64,000 nt of DNA from Eretmocerus hayati (lineage: Eukaryota; Arthropoda; Insecta; Hymenoptera; Aphelinidae), in assembly GCA_029851415.1 (NCBI GenBank), contig CM056741.1, forward strand, positions 160,691,685-160,755,684, given 5' to 3'. The position numbers and the translations under genes were made by a program. Positions within the stretch are counted from its first letter, which is position 1. Each line of letters begins with the position of its first letter. Positions 49,101 to 55,215 of the stretch are shown in pieces. A model generated the notes under the pieces. It made no database searches, was not told the DNA's origin, and worked only from the letters and a program-made list of their open reading frames with translations.

Positions 49101-52100
49101 TTTCGGTGTACGTCGCACAGTACAATGAAACCGGTATGCAACATAGTATATGGTTATGAGTTTGACTCCCCAAGCAAAACATAAGCAATTTTGCACAGAA
49201 ATCGGGAATTTGCTGGGTTATACAGTACCGTGCAAAAATTCCTGAACGGGGGTTTGAAATCCTCTCTTGCAAAAACGTCGATTACTCGAGCCCAGATTAA
49301 CGTAGAGGAAATTTGAAAAAAGCATCTTAAATATGAGAAAAAATGCTAACTTTTCGTGGTTTTTGATTTTTCTCTCAGCTCTTTTTGGTACCTCAAATAG
49401 CTGATGTAATTTCAAAGATTTCGAGAAAAAACCCGTTTTTACTCTATCGGCTGTAATTTGGACGCGGATAAAGATAGAACAATTTTGCAAAAAGCATCTC
49501 GAAGAGCGGAAAAAATTCCATTTGCAATGATTTTTCGATTATTTTTTACGTCGTATGAATACGAGTGTGAGAGCTCTCAAAGTAGCCAAAACGGTAGTTT
49601 TTTGCTGTTTTTACACGTATTTCATTGAAAATCCGAGAATCTAGCTACTTTGAGAGCTCTCACACTCGTATTCATACGACGTAAAAAATAATCGAAAAAT
49701 CATCGCAAATGGCATTTTTTCCGCTCTTCAAGATGCTTTTTGCAAAATTGTTCCGTCTTCATCTGCGTCCAGATTACAGCCCATAGAGTAAAAACAGTTT
49801 TTTTCTCGAAATCTTTGAAATTACATCAGCTATTTGAGGTACCAAAAAGGGCTGAAAGAAAAATCGAAGACCATAAAAAGTTAGCATTTTCTCTCATCTT
49901 TAAGATGCTTTTTTCAAAATTCCTCTACGTTGATCTGGGCTCGAGCAATCGACGTTTTTGCAAGAGAGGATTTCATACCCCCGTTCAGGAATTTTTGCAC
50001 GGTACTGTATATCAACATCATGAGAATGTATGACTAAGTATGACTCACTATGAAAGCGTCTCCCCAGTTTTTGAATATTATCATATATGATAGTACACCG
50101 AGACAGAAATACTATCATATATGATAATATTCCGCATATTTTTGGACGGGTCATTTCGTAGTCATCGCCCATAAGACGCCGTGTTAAATTTCAATACTTT
50201 AAAAAATTTCTTCCCCAAAAATAAGATTGGAAACCTGCATATTTCAAAACTGCAAAGGATTCCTTTCATCACGGAGTGTGTGCCATAATTTTTCCAACTC
50301 GAAGTGACTTTAAAAGTTTAAGCGCTGGTGCCTCAAGGCGATGCGGTCGCTGTGCACGCTGATTTTCGTTCACAAAAATCTCAAAATCTTTTCCAATTTG
50401 GGCTAAACGGCGAGTTATCCAGGCTTAGGAATCATCTCACTTACCTGGATAACCTTTCGTGTAGAAAAAATTGGAAAAGATTCTGAGATTTTGGTGAACG
50501 GAAATGTGCCAATTTACAAGTTAGAAAGTATCCGCGGGCAAGTTATTCGCGTTCATCTCCGATACTCTTGTGATTAGTGACAAATGACGAGTTATCTATC
50601 ACAACTCAGATGATAATACGTAATAGACAACTTGTCTAAAACTCCATATCATCAAAAGTTTAAGTTACATCTAAATGAAATATAATTTCCGGGTTGCACG
50701 GCGACCGCATCGCCTTAAGAGTATACCTATATCTAACGTCAGGAGTGTAGTGGAAGGAGAAAGGGCCTGCTACCTGCGCGCGGGGCCCCACGCTTGGTAT
50801 CTCTCTACCCTCCCTACTTGGTACGATACTCAACGCTGGAACCTCCTCAATAATCTCGAGAGGAGGTTGAATATATGTAATGAAAAAAGGTCTGATCGCA
50901 AAAGATCCTCATACCCTTGAATTATACCTCGCAATGAATGAATACAGTTGAGATAATCAGATTCAAATATCGTAATGACAGTGCAATAGAGATAAGGTGA
51001 GTGTACCCAACCTAACCTAAGCACCCAACACGCTACCTTCATGCTATAATCTTGCAAATGAGCGATAGCCAGCTGTTATATAACGTCATATATAACGTCA
51101 GCGTTACTGCGAATTTTTTTGTGTTCGTTAATTCGTAAGATAGATGGTGATGTGGCTCGGACAGACCCAAAATGGTACGAGTGTTCCATATGAAAAAAGT
51201 GGCTTTTCACATTTTCTGTATTTGCATAGCTGAGAAATTACGCGTAGAAAAATCGGCGACAAACAATTTCAGAATCGGCAACTTTATTTTTACTTAGAGA
51301 ATTCGACGTGTTGTACCAACACACAGAACCATTTTTTAGCTACATGACTCACAATCAGATGCTAAACAATTTCAGAAGCAAAATACGAAGACTTATTGCA
51401 ATTAACGCGGGGCACGCTCAACTTGTCGTCCCCCATATGCTTGTCTCGAAAGAATGAATAGTGTGGATTTTATTCAAGATGTGTTTATCACATCGAATAA
51501 TGAAACATACATATAATGATTTGAACTAATGAAAATACTCTAAATGCGCTTGCGGACGGTTGAAACGATGTTATGGGTTCTATACATTTGATAGCTGGTT
51601 TCCACAATTTTCTAGGGCACGGCAAGTTGAGTACCCTGACGTACAACCACTGAAAAAATTACTTGGAATTGTGATATGGATGAACTCTGCATTCATAGTA
51701 GAAGTAGGACGCGTTGAAACCGCGTAACTCCTGCCCGGTCTACTCTGGAATTTGAGGCTGGCTTATCAAACGACAAGCCAGACCTCACGAATCGATTGAA
51801 TGATTTTACCGCCCTCGTGTTCCCGTCGCTCTATGCAGACGGATAAATGATTCTTCTCCGTGGTCAGACGATGAAATATCGCATTTAGGGAAATCTGTGG
51901 AATTGGGCAATTTCGGCTTGCAGATTTCGAAATTTTCAAACCGTCAGCACGCTCTCCGCAAACATTTTTATGCTCAAAGTGGACTTCAAACAATGATCAC
52001 ATACTCGTAAAATTTGCTTCGGGATCCCGCCACAATTATAGGGGAGAATAACGAAAGTTTACAAATAGGAGCCTCATATTTCAGCTACTCCAATTGGTAC

Positions 52101-55100
52101 ACGTCCTTGTAACTATCTGGTAGCCCTGATATTAGAAAAGTGAAGGAGAAAAAGGTTTCGCAGTTTACAGTGCCTTCCAATGGTCTTTATTACAATGCAA
52201 ATATATTCCACACATGCCAAAATGCGCACTTTGTGTTATCATTGTTTTCGCACCAAGTTCCCTTATAAGAGCCCGCTCACCACACTTTTTTGTGGTATCA
52301 GGTACCAAGAAGTGAGCTATTGCAATGTTTCCAAGCGTGTTGTGGGTCCCTCTATTGTTTCTGGATCTATTTTATCTATGAAAGAGAGTTCGTCTAAAGT
52401 CTGCCTGTTGAACCTTCCATTGAACTCATTGCTGAATTCTCACCAATTCCCACACTCGCTCACCATATATACATAGGTATTATAATATCACAAGTGCGGA
52501 AACATGAATTCCTTCAACGATGGAAGTGTGATTTCTCTATCTCTGTCTATCGATGGAATATGATGAATGTAGAGGGTTGATTGAATGTCTAGAATGAAGT
52601 GCTGGATGAAATGGATTTAATGAGGGGAGAGATGATCAATTATGAAGTGTACGGTGGATTAGGGGTCGAGATGGAATGTACAGAAGTAAATGAGATGGTG
52701 GGGCTGTAGGAAATATAACGAAAGATGAAATATGCAATGTAGTGAGAAATGAGATAATGAGAATGCAGAAGATGGACAAGATGATCGCCTCACCTTCCTT
52801 ATTGGGAATTAATTCGGACGCAACATCTGCAGCCGACGGCGGCCTACCTGCGTGCAAGAATTCACCTTCAAGTAGGCGATCATTGGCGTATTCGCTGTGT
52901 CTAAGTTGCTTGCGAGTGCCGTCTAGCGGCTCTGCCACGCATTAGAGAACGGGGGCACAAGAACACGACCGAGAGATCTCACATACACACACTCACTTAC
53001 ACGCAAGTGTCGCGTCACTTTGTCGACCGATTTTCGACGACTCCACATGCTTGTTTTTTCTGCAGCCCTCAATTTTCCGCAATATTAAAGTGATGTGAAC
53101 CCGTTGAAGACTCTGCAATTAGTTTGTAAGCTCCTAGTCAAGCTCACATATAACAAAAGTCGTAAGTATCATTGAATGCCCATAGGTTATGATCCTCTGC
53201 TCCTCAAACAGTAGTTTGATCTAACTAAAAAAAACTACGCCCACGTTGGTTCAAAACACAAGTTGCTCATGTGACTGGATGAAAAGCGGCGTGTAATATA
53301 TAGATTCAAACAAACAGCCATCGACAGGCAAGAACATATCAGCTGTTGTCAGCTGACGCGGCTCAGCGGCTCGCGATCCTGCGCGTTCCGTCACTGGCCC
53401 CCGTTTTTTCGTGTCATATTTGGCCACCGCGAGCGCTACAGTCAGAATCTTTCCCGCTAAATATAGGTGGACACAGCGAATACGGAGAATATAATGAGAT
53501 TGTTTGGATGAAGGAAATGAAATGGAAGATTAGATGAAATATGGAATGAGTGATGAAATCAGATGAATGGCGAAAGATGATGAATAGTTGAAAGTGCGGT
53601 ATGAAGTTGTCAATAAGACGATGAGAGAGAAGAGAATACTATGAAAGAAATAGTTGCCTCACCCTCTCAATTGGCGATGGATTCGAACGCAATAATTGCA
53701 TCTTGAGGCGATATATTAAATTAAGATAGAATGAAGGATGAAAAGCAGAATGAAATGAAGGATAAAATGAAAAATGAAATAAAGAGAATGGTGGTGATGA
53801 TGGATGAAGAAAATGGGACACTTGTACCATCCATGATTTCCACAGCATTACACCATCTGGAGTGAAGTGCTCAATATGATGCCCAATTAGCTATTGCAGT
53901 AACTCAGGAGTATTTTCCAACACTGATTTCTCCAAAATTTAGTCAGGCGCAGAATCAGTATCAAAAGGATGAGAATTTCGCGAAGAATGCATGAACAAAC
54001 GTTGGGCATCGTTTTTTAGTTCAATTGATGATGGCAAAGAAGACCTACTCGATGAAGGAGCTTCTCTAATCCTTAATCAGAGGGTTTAATATTCCCCTAC
54101 ATATAGCCATGAAGTGGCTAACGAATGGGGTTCTCATCCATTTAACGATGATAGTAAGCAACTTCCTGAATATTTGAAATCTCAGAAGTACAAACACGGA
54201 TTCACAAAAATGAGGCACTGTGAGGGGCGCCGTCTTTGCTCTTACCTATTCCTATACTCTAGCGTGACAGTGATTTGCAGTCAAATTCAATATGAGAGCT
54301 TCCAACACCATATTAAGGTTGTCAAAATGCCCCTAACGTACACGTGGTGTGTGCGTTTATGTCGGGTGGTTAAGCGCTTAGAAGCATCAGCAGCAGAAGC
54401 AGTAGCACTGGTACATCAAGCCTGACTATGGTTGGCGTGCCTTCTTTTTTCGTCTCTCTGAGTATGTGATTTATCTCGATCGAATGATCTTTACTGAATT
54501 TAGAGGTCTTGAAATAAGCTTCAAAATAACCTATGAAATTTTGAAAAACATTCAAGTAAGTTGAAAATATCCGGAGCTACCAACAAAGTGGCTTTAAAGT
54601 GAAGAAAGTTGGGTATACTCATCTTAACATTTAAATTACTAAAGTTTGCATTACTGAATCACACTCTTACCTCTCTGGTGGTAGCCAACACTTAGTAGTT
54701 TAATAGAAGCAATGGCAATAGTTACATCTCCAAAACAGAGGATGTTCATGAGTTGTGAGAAATCCCGATGAACTTGACAAGCAGTTATTGTTTGCGGCAC
54801 ATTGATGAAAACCAAAATCATCAAAAGCACTAATAGAGACGAGGATCGAGTGATTGTTAAGTTCGATGCACTCATACCTGGCCAGATCCCGTGAATACGC
54901 ATGAAAAATCGCGTAACTCCAATCTCAACGTTGAAACCTAGTCATCATTGGAAATATATCACTCTATCATACAAGATTGCATCTATTTCATGGTTTACAT
55001 CCAGAGCCTCCATTTAGTTCTTGGGATGTGTGGATAGATTAAGTCGTTTATATGGTCACAAGCCATTCGGATTTTAGAGATCAGATACGCGATATATTTT

Positions 55101-55215
55101 GCATCCTTTTGATGTTAATATGGTACCCCACAGCATTCGTCGAAATGCCAAATGTGGTTCAAAGTTGAGATCTAATGAATATCAAAAAATTGAGCAATAA
55201 CTTACCGAGTATCAT
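18260..55215 (-). CDS. Insect odorant receptor (7tm_6), complete, seven exons
   Basis: Complement join: 55206-55215, 54671-54937, 43700-44162, 42105-42204, 27534-27650, 20448-20600, 18260-18313. Every junction is GT/AG and in phase, giving 387 residues plus TGA, a normal length for the family. Insect odorant receptors sit in the dendrite membrane of olfactory neurons and form ligand-gated cation channels with Orco. Visible marks: hydrophobic segments near residues 34-55, 66-88, 125-148, 178-207, 258-279, 290-313 and 358-380; a RFFMRIHGIWPG start block; FPGFFPYDTLSSPNYEVTW before segment 4; IVEKHHRII before segment 5; the hallmark VYCYLAEKLREES after segment 6; MSGWYNL; and a KTSATYLS tail. 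There are no stops. The 10-nt first exon (MIL+G) is the least certain part. A longer fourth exon reaching 42306 stays in frame and would add 34 residues. The subfamily is unknown. Confidence 0.85.
19820..19925. repeat. Small hairpin MITE
   Basis: A 106-bp palindrome. Left CACAGTGGGAAAGATCGAAA and AGCTCAAAAGT are mirrored by ACTTTTGAGCT and CTTCCCACTGTG. It lies in the last receptor intron. Confidence 0.6.
20448..20600 (-). CDS. Odorant receptor exon 6
   Basis: Fifty-one codons between a CGTAG acceptor and a GTAAGT donor, phase 0 at both ends. It encodes SAGLRTALSMSGWYNL, a conserved-looking intracellular loop, then NKPLELTAGKF leading into the last membrane segment. The opening Ser completes the family's REE-S junction. 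Confidence 0.9.
20972..21738 (-). mobile_element. 5S rRNA-derived retroposon (SINE3-like) with target duplication
   Basis: On the minus strand the 5' part (about 21705-21645) is clearly 5S rRNA-like. It contains AAGTTAAGCATCG (A box), GCGGTTAGTACTTGG and ATGGGTGACCG (C box), the internal type 1 RNA polymerase III promoter. About 600 bp of unrelated body follow, ending in a poly(A) tail (poly-T from 20972). Identical 15-bp flanks TCTCAGAACAAAATT stand at 20957-20971 and 21739-21753, marking a complete insertion by target-primed reverse transcription. The body before the tail has an 84-codon open frame I cannot assign; it may derive from a LINE 3' end. At 767 bp it is long for a SINE. Confidence 0.8.
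21640..21705 (-). pseudogene. 5S rRNA-like promoter head of the retroposon
   Basis: The segment matches the middle and 3' half of metazoan 5S rRNA, with the A box and C box both readable. The 5' quarter of 5S rRNA is not recognisable, so it is not a functional 5S gene; it serves as the retroposon's promoter. Confidence 0.75.
22119..22190. repeat. GT/GC microsatellite
   Basis: A (GT)n tract of about 40 bp followed by (GC)n and again GT-rich sequence. Purine-pyrimidine alternation of this kind can adopt Z-DNA. The open frame across it is low complexity. Confidence 0.9.
22637..23214. mobile_element. Foldback element, about 580 bp
   Basis: The halves are inverted copies around 22930. The core reads GTTTGTTTACTAAATGTAAA and ACTAGGTGGAAATGG, mirrored by CCATTTCCACCTAGT. 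Outer arms pair 'cgcgggaagga' with 'tcctcccgcg'. It shares sequence with the neighbouring element at 23242-26157. There is no gene. Confidence 0.6.
23242..26157. mobile_element. 2.9-kb foldback element with repetitive interior
   Basis: The ends are GGGGCCTTATTCTAATATA at left and its inverse TATTAGAATAAGGCCCC at right. Terminal arms of about 200 bp also share the CTAGGTGGAAAT and TTCCGAACCCCC blocks. The interior (23450-25860) is built from degenerate copies of CTTTCAGAAATATTTCAGTG in many spacings and both orientations. No transposase is recognised; the 146-codon open frame at 23349-23789 is repeat-derived. Confidence 0.6.
24134..24290. repeat. 35-bp tandem repeat
   Basis: About 4.5 head-to-tail units carrying GGAAGATTCCTACAATCTTT, with unit starts near 24143, 24178 and 24213. 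It lies inside the 2.9-kb foldback element. Confidence 0.85.
27316..27494. mobile_element. Small MITE, about 180 bp
   Basis: AAGTAGTGAGATGCAGA at left is mirrored by TCTGCATCTCACTACTT at right. The arms continue imperfectly (CATTGGTCCC / CAGCCAATGAG). It lies 40 bp downstream of receptor exon 5. Confidence 0.55.
27534..27650 (-). CDS. Odorant receptor exon 5
   Basis: Thirty-nine codons, acceptor AATTACAG and donor GTAAGG, phase 0 at both ends. It encodes a hydrophobic stretch MLFMIVSTICCTFSIF followed by VYCYLAEKLREE, the most diagnostic signature of insect odorant receptors in this window. Confidence 0.92.
28089..29404. mobile_element. 1.3-kb palindromic element, TTCG target duplication
   Basis: Long inverted arms of about 580 bp surround a spacer of roughly 180 bp. 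The ends are CACGGTGTTCCTGAAGCGCT and its inverse ending CACCGTG. TTCG precedes the left end (28085-28088) and follows the right end (29405-29408), a 4-bp target duplication. CAC termini with a 4-bp duplication recall Chapaev/CACTA-type elements, but there is no transposase, so this assignment is only a suggestion. The 128-codon open frame (28572-28958) spans spacer and arms and is not credible as a gene. Confidence 0.7.
30844..31062 (+). CDS. Small Cys/His protein in the palindrome loop, possible transposon protein N-terminus
   Basis: A 72-residue open frame from the ATG at 30844. It contains CFLCGKRDDIHRF and, near the end, YYHQNCYKKV, so a C-x2-C...H-x2-C zinc-binding site is likely, with basic residues between (KFKGWKYREIVLPN). 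Similar N-terminal modules occur in some insect transposon-encoded proteins; this is a recollection, not a match. The frame stops soon after, so if it is a transposase it is truncated. Its place between the two arms suggests it is the remains of the element's own gene. Confidence 0.35.
   Translation: MSGSREMQPNQCFLCGKRDDIHRFSDNTYGNLRDVIRYRKFKGWKYREIVLPNRDNAYYHQNCYKKVRTVHE
31879..33985. mobile_element. 2.1-kb AT-rich insertion with 330-bp tandem repeats
   Basis: It interrupts the right arm of the 29486-34428 palindrome; the uninterrupted left arm shows the empty site (GATGAACAAAAAAGTACT in reverse sense). GCTTTCTCT occurs near both ends, and the right end is a short hairpin (CTTTCTCTTTAGAGAAAG). 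The interior has at least three imperfect direct repeats of about 330 bp, marked by 'gacctaaact(g/a)gggttt' at about 32665, 32995 and 33315. No protein is seen. The class is unknown. Confidence 0.6.
34427..34716 (-). mobile_element. Candidate solo LTR
   Basis: On the minus strand it begins TGTAGCGCTGAGATACGC and ends GCGCACGCCTACA, giving TGTAG/CTACA inverted tips. It has a CT-rich part, TATA-like sequences and AATAAATCC about 100 bp before the end, the order expected of U3-R-U5. No target duplication could be confirmed, since one edge coincides with the palindrome end. No internal retroelement region is attached. Confidence 0.4.
35141..36310 (+). pseudogene. Crypton-like tyrosine recombinase, decayed
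   Basis: Several frames together read as an insect Crypton-type recombinase. From the ATG at 35141 comes an N-terminal part with ALPEKSAECYLLVYRTYKEW, a stop at 35284, then PPTLWSVWSMLRKTL and NKGYKPR. Further on, in the frame of 35622-36023, are CLRCDKIRNMEIHDIEDLV (with a candidate first catalytic Arg) and LFIRYKDGKCFLQPIGIHKI. The region that should hold the second catalytic cluster (TGHxFRR...) is damaged by frameshifts around 35940-36060. At least two stops and shifts show it is dead. A Ser/Thr-rich tail follows to 36310. Family placement is from motif recollection. Confidence 0.6.
36608..37599 (+). pseudogene. LINE reverse transcriptase (R1/Jockey superfamily), part 1
   Basis: Reverse transcriptase blocks appear in order: QFGFRKGRST, then CLDVKNAFNTASW (catalytic Asp of motif A). 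A frameshift near 36820 separates these from AGIAQGSV and LIGFADDAALIVV (the FADD catalytic pair), then ELKYLGVWFDDQW of the thumb. The 5' part (endonuclease, ORF1) is missing. The copy is broken at 37599 by the TTAA element and resumes in the same frame at 41035. It is inactive. Confidence 0.85.
37690..37895. repeat. Subterminal palindrome in the TTAA element
   Basis: Inverted halves share GAAGGAGAATTC/GAATTCTCCTTC and ATTTCTGTGG/CCACAGAATT. About 200 bp. It may be an ancestral part of the element or a nested MITE. Confidence 0.6.
38243..40016 (+). CDS. Hypothetical three-exon gene inside the TTAA element (speculative)
   Basis: Three segments join in phase: 38243-38269 (ATG; MDAVTFFFD; donor GTGAGT), 39391-39533 (acceptor CTGCTTCCAG; VQAELNHSCRFLASSMGSSM onward; donor GTAAGT) and 39944-40016 (acceptor TTCTATAG; LILVEFFRSSMGFDAVHYQ, ending in TGA at 40014). 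The product would have 80 residues without a recognised domain. A GC-rich stretch lies just upstream of the ATG. The MITE at 38795-39119 would fall in its first intron. Chance cannot be excluded; splice signals this short occur often in intron-like sequence. Confidence 0.2.
38795..39119. mobile_element. 330-bp palindromic MITE, copy 2
   Basis: The left end AGGGGAGCACCAACCTTGTG is mirrored by CACAAGGTTGGTGTTCCCCT at right. The centre (TTAGCATTGACAG, CTATATATG, ACAATGTTAAT) resembles the centre of the element at 1723-2052. It sits inside the TTAA transposon, so it inserted after that element formed or was carried by it. Confidence 0.65.
40011..40560. repeat. 181-bp tandem repeat, three units
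   Basis: Units begin with GAATGAAGATTGATTG at 40011, 40193 and 40374. The first two are nearly identical, the third diverged. Each has a small hairpin TGCACCCACTCTTTGGGTGCA-like segment. Confidence 0.85.
41035..41175 (+). pseudogene. LINE reverse transcriptase, part 2 (C-terminal fragment)
   Basis: It continues the frame of 36608-37599 across the TTAA transposon: SDGVVLNPNRKALIRDVERG, then EEWQKEWKSSTKGKWTRRLI, the post-reverse-transcriptase tail of R1-like LINEs. Similarity ends near LIPN at about 41175, so the copy is also 3'-truncated or interrupted there; the expected CCHC finger is absent. Confidence 0.75.
41380..41500. repeat. Short degenerate tandem repeat
   Basis: Four or five units of about 30 bp around CAACCACGTGCTTGAA. 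CACGTG is an E-box-type palindrome, but nothing else suggests regulation. Confidence 0.6.
42105..42204 (-). CDS. Odorant receptor exon 4 (short form)
   Basis: The acceptor is ATATTTTTAAG at 42205-42215, with a branch-like CTAAT upstream; the donor is GTGAGT. One base completes the split Arg codon, then 33 codons: CTELMESSFNQMFLGQ and the hydrophobic VVILMILLCLQGYFIVD. This form aligns best with family spacing after EKHHRII. A longer form starting at 42306 is equally in phase. Confidence 0.75.
42449..43402. mobile_element. 954-bp palindromic element, TA target
   Basis: Arms of about 430 bp meet near 42925. The ends are GACCGGGAGCTAGCTGACAT and its inverse, and TA stands at both borders. TA duplication suggests a Tc1/mariner-type mobiliser, but no transposase is present. 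It fills most of receptor intron 3 and its arms are almost identical. Confidence 0.75.
43700..44162 (-). CDS. Odorant receptor exon 3
   Basis: The largest exon (463 nt): acceptor TTCTATTCAG, donor GTGATT, phase 1 in and phase 2 out. It begins LRKLVNLIYHNWMG, includes two membrane segments, the pre-segment-4 motif FPGFFPYDTLSSPNYEVTW and the helix QLKNLQNILREI, and ends IVEKHHRII. There are no stops. Confidence 0.93.
45855..46080. repeat. Dispersed copy of the cgatacac repeat
   Basis: It shares TCTCACAGTTTGTCAAAAAA, GTATTCGATACAC and the CCTACGGCTC...GGAAACC block with 3340-4285, but as a single-orientation copy. Confidence 0.6.
46348..47500. mobile_element. TA-flanked palindrome with GGAAT satellite core
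   Basis: CACTGTGAAG at left and TTTTACAGTG at right, each bordered by TA (46346-46347, 47501-47502). Next come subterminal repeats of CAACCACTGGTTG on both sides, then inverted arms of about 190 bp (46510-46720, 47150-47350). The centre (46720-47140) is a run of GGAAT/GGAAC pentamers on the left that switches to the inverse TTCCA on the right. The 236-codon minus-strand open frame over it is an artefact of stop-poor pentamers. Confidence 0.75.
46720..47140. repeat. GGAAT/TTCCA pentameric satellite, inverted about 46965
   Basis: Left half: degenerate GGAATGGAAC repeats. Right half: TTCCATTCCGTTCC repeats. The sense flips near 46963-46970, so the array is itself palindromic. Tetramer GATG/CATC tracts border it. 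Confidence 0.85.
47605..48325. repeat. Foldback element, about 720 bp
   Basis: ATGGCTTGCATATGCTCTAA at left is mirrored by GCATATGCAAGCCAT at right. Inner arms pair GGCGACCCTCAAGCCAGAAG with its inverse, and CAAGCATGATTTTCCGACTC with its inverse, around 47960. It lies in the loop of the 5.3-kb element. Confidence 0.65.
49223..50007. mobile_element. 785-bp palindromic MITE, TA target (Tc1/mariner-like ends)
   Basis: The ends are CAGTACCGTGCAAAAATTCC and inverse, flanked by TA on both sides. The CAGT start and TA duplication are typical of Tc1/mariner derivatives. The arms (about 385 bp) meet near 49615. Each arm has the same 90-codon open frame because of the symmetry; no known protein. Confidence 0.8.
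50335..50716. mobile_element. MITE with 16-bp terminal inverted repeats
   Basis: AAGGCGATGCGGTCGC at 50335-50350 is matched by its exact inverse at 50701-50716. An inner inverted pair (CAAAAATCTCAAAATCTTTTCC against GGAAAAGATTCTGAGATTTT-type sequence) lies at 50375-50500. No gene. Confidence 0.6.
52560..53860. repeat. Diverged repeat pair, GATGAAATGG-rich
   Basis: Two direct blocks (about 52560-52850 and 53490-53730) share purine-rich GATGAAATGG-type sequence followed by GCCTCACC...TTGG and ATTCG(G/A)ACGCAA. A GC-richer part (52840-52960, 53340-53460) lies between them, with CAGCGAATACG appearing in inverse orientation on its two sides. Probably parts of one old transposon; not identified. 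Confidence 0.35.
54671..54937 (-). CDS. Odorant receptor exon 2
   Basis: 267 nt; acceptor GATGACTAG, donor GTAAGA, phase 1 at both ends. It encodes FNVEIGVTRFFMRIHGIWPG, the N-terminal block ending in the family's G-x-W-P motif, then the first two membrane segments (SSSLLVLLMILVFINV and ILCFGDVTIAIASIKLL) and ends GYHQR. Confidence 0.9.
55206..55215 (-). CDS. Odorant receptor exon 1 (start codon, 10 nt)
   Basis: ATG ATA CTC G followed by the strong donor GTAAGT. It supplies Met-Ile-Leu and the first base of Gly, exactly the phase exon 2 needs, after a 268-bp intron. An in-frame TGA lies 27 bases upstream of the ATG. Very short first coding exons are hard to prove; another upstream exon is possible. 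Confidence 0.5.

Larger units (their letters stand above)
44805..50150. mobile_element. 5.3-kb inverted-repeat element with nested insertions
   Basis: The outer arms are 44805-45810 and 50150 down to 48380. The tips are CCCGTCCAAAAATATGCGG and inverse. Near the tips, TACTATCATATATGATA-type palindromes occur in pairs. Long stretches (45000-45600 against 48640-49210) are close inverse copies, including a poly-C/poly-G tract. The right arm holds a 785-bp insert (49223-50007), while the left arm shows the empty site. The loop holds three more repeats. No transposase is recognised. Confidence 0.7.
44163..54670 (-). other. Odorant receptor intron 2 (10.5 kb)
   Basis: The left half is the 5.3-kb inverted-repeat stack (44805-50150). 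After it come a MITE (50335-50716) and the repeat pair at 52560-53860. 50720-52500 and 53900-54650 show no recognisable feature. No further receptor exon is needed here, since exons 2 and 3 join in phase. Confidence 0.7.
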
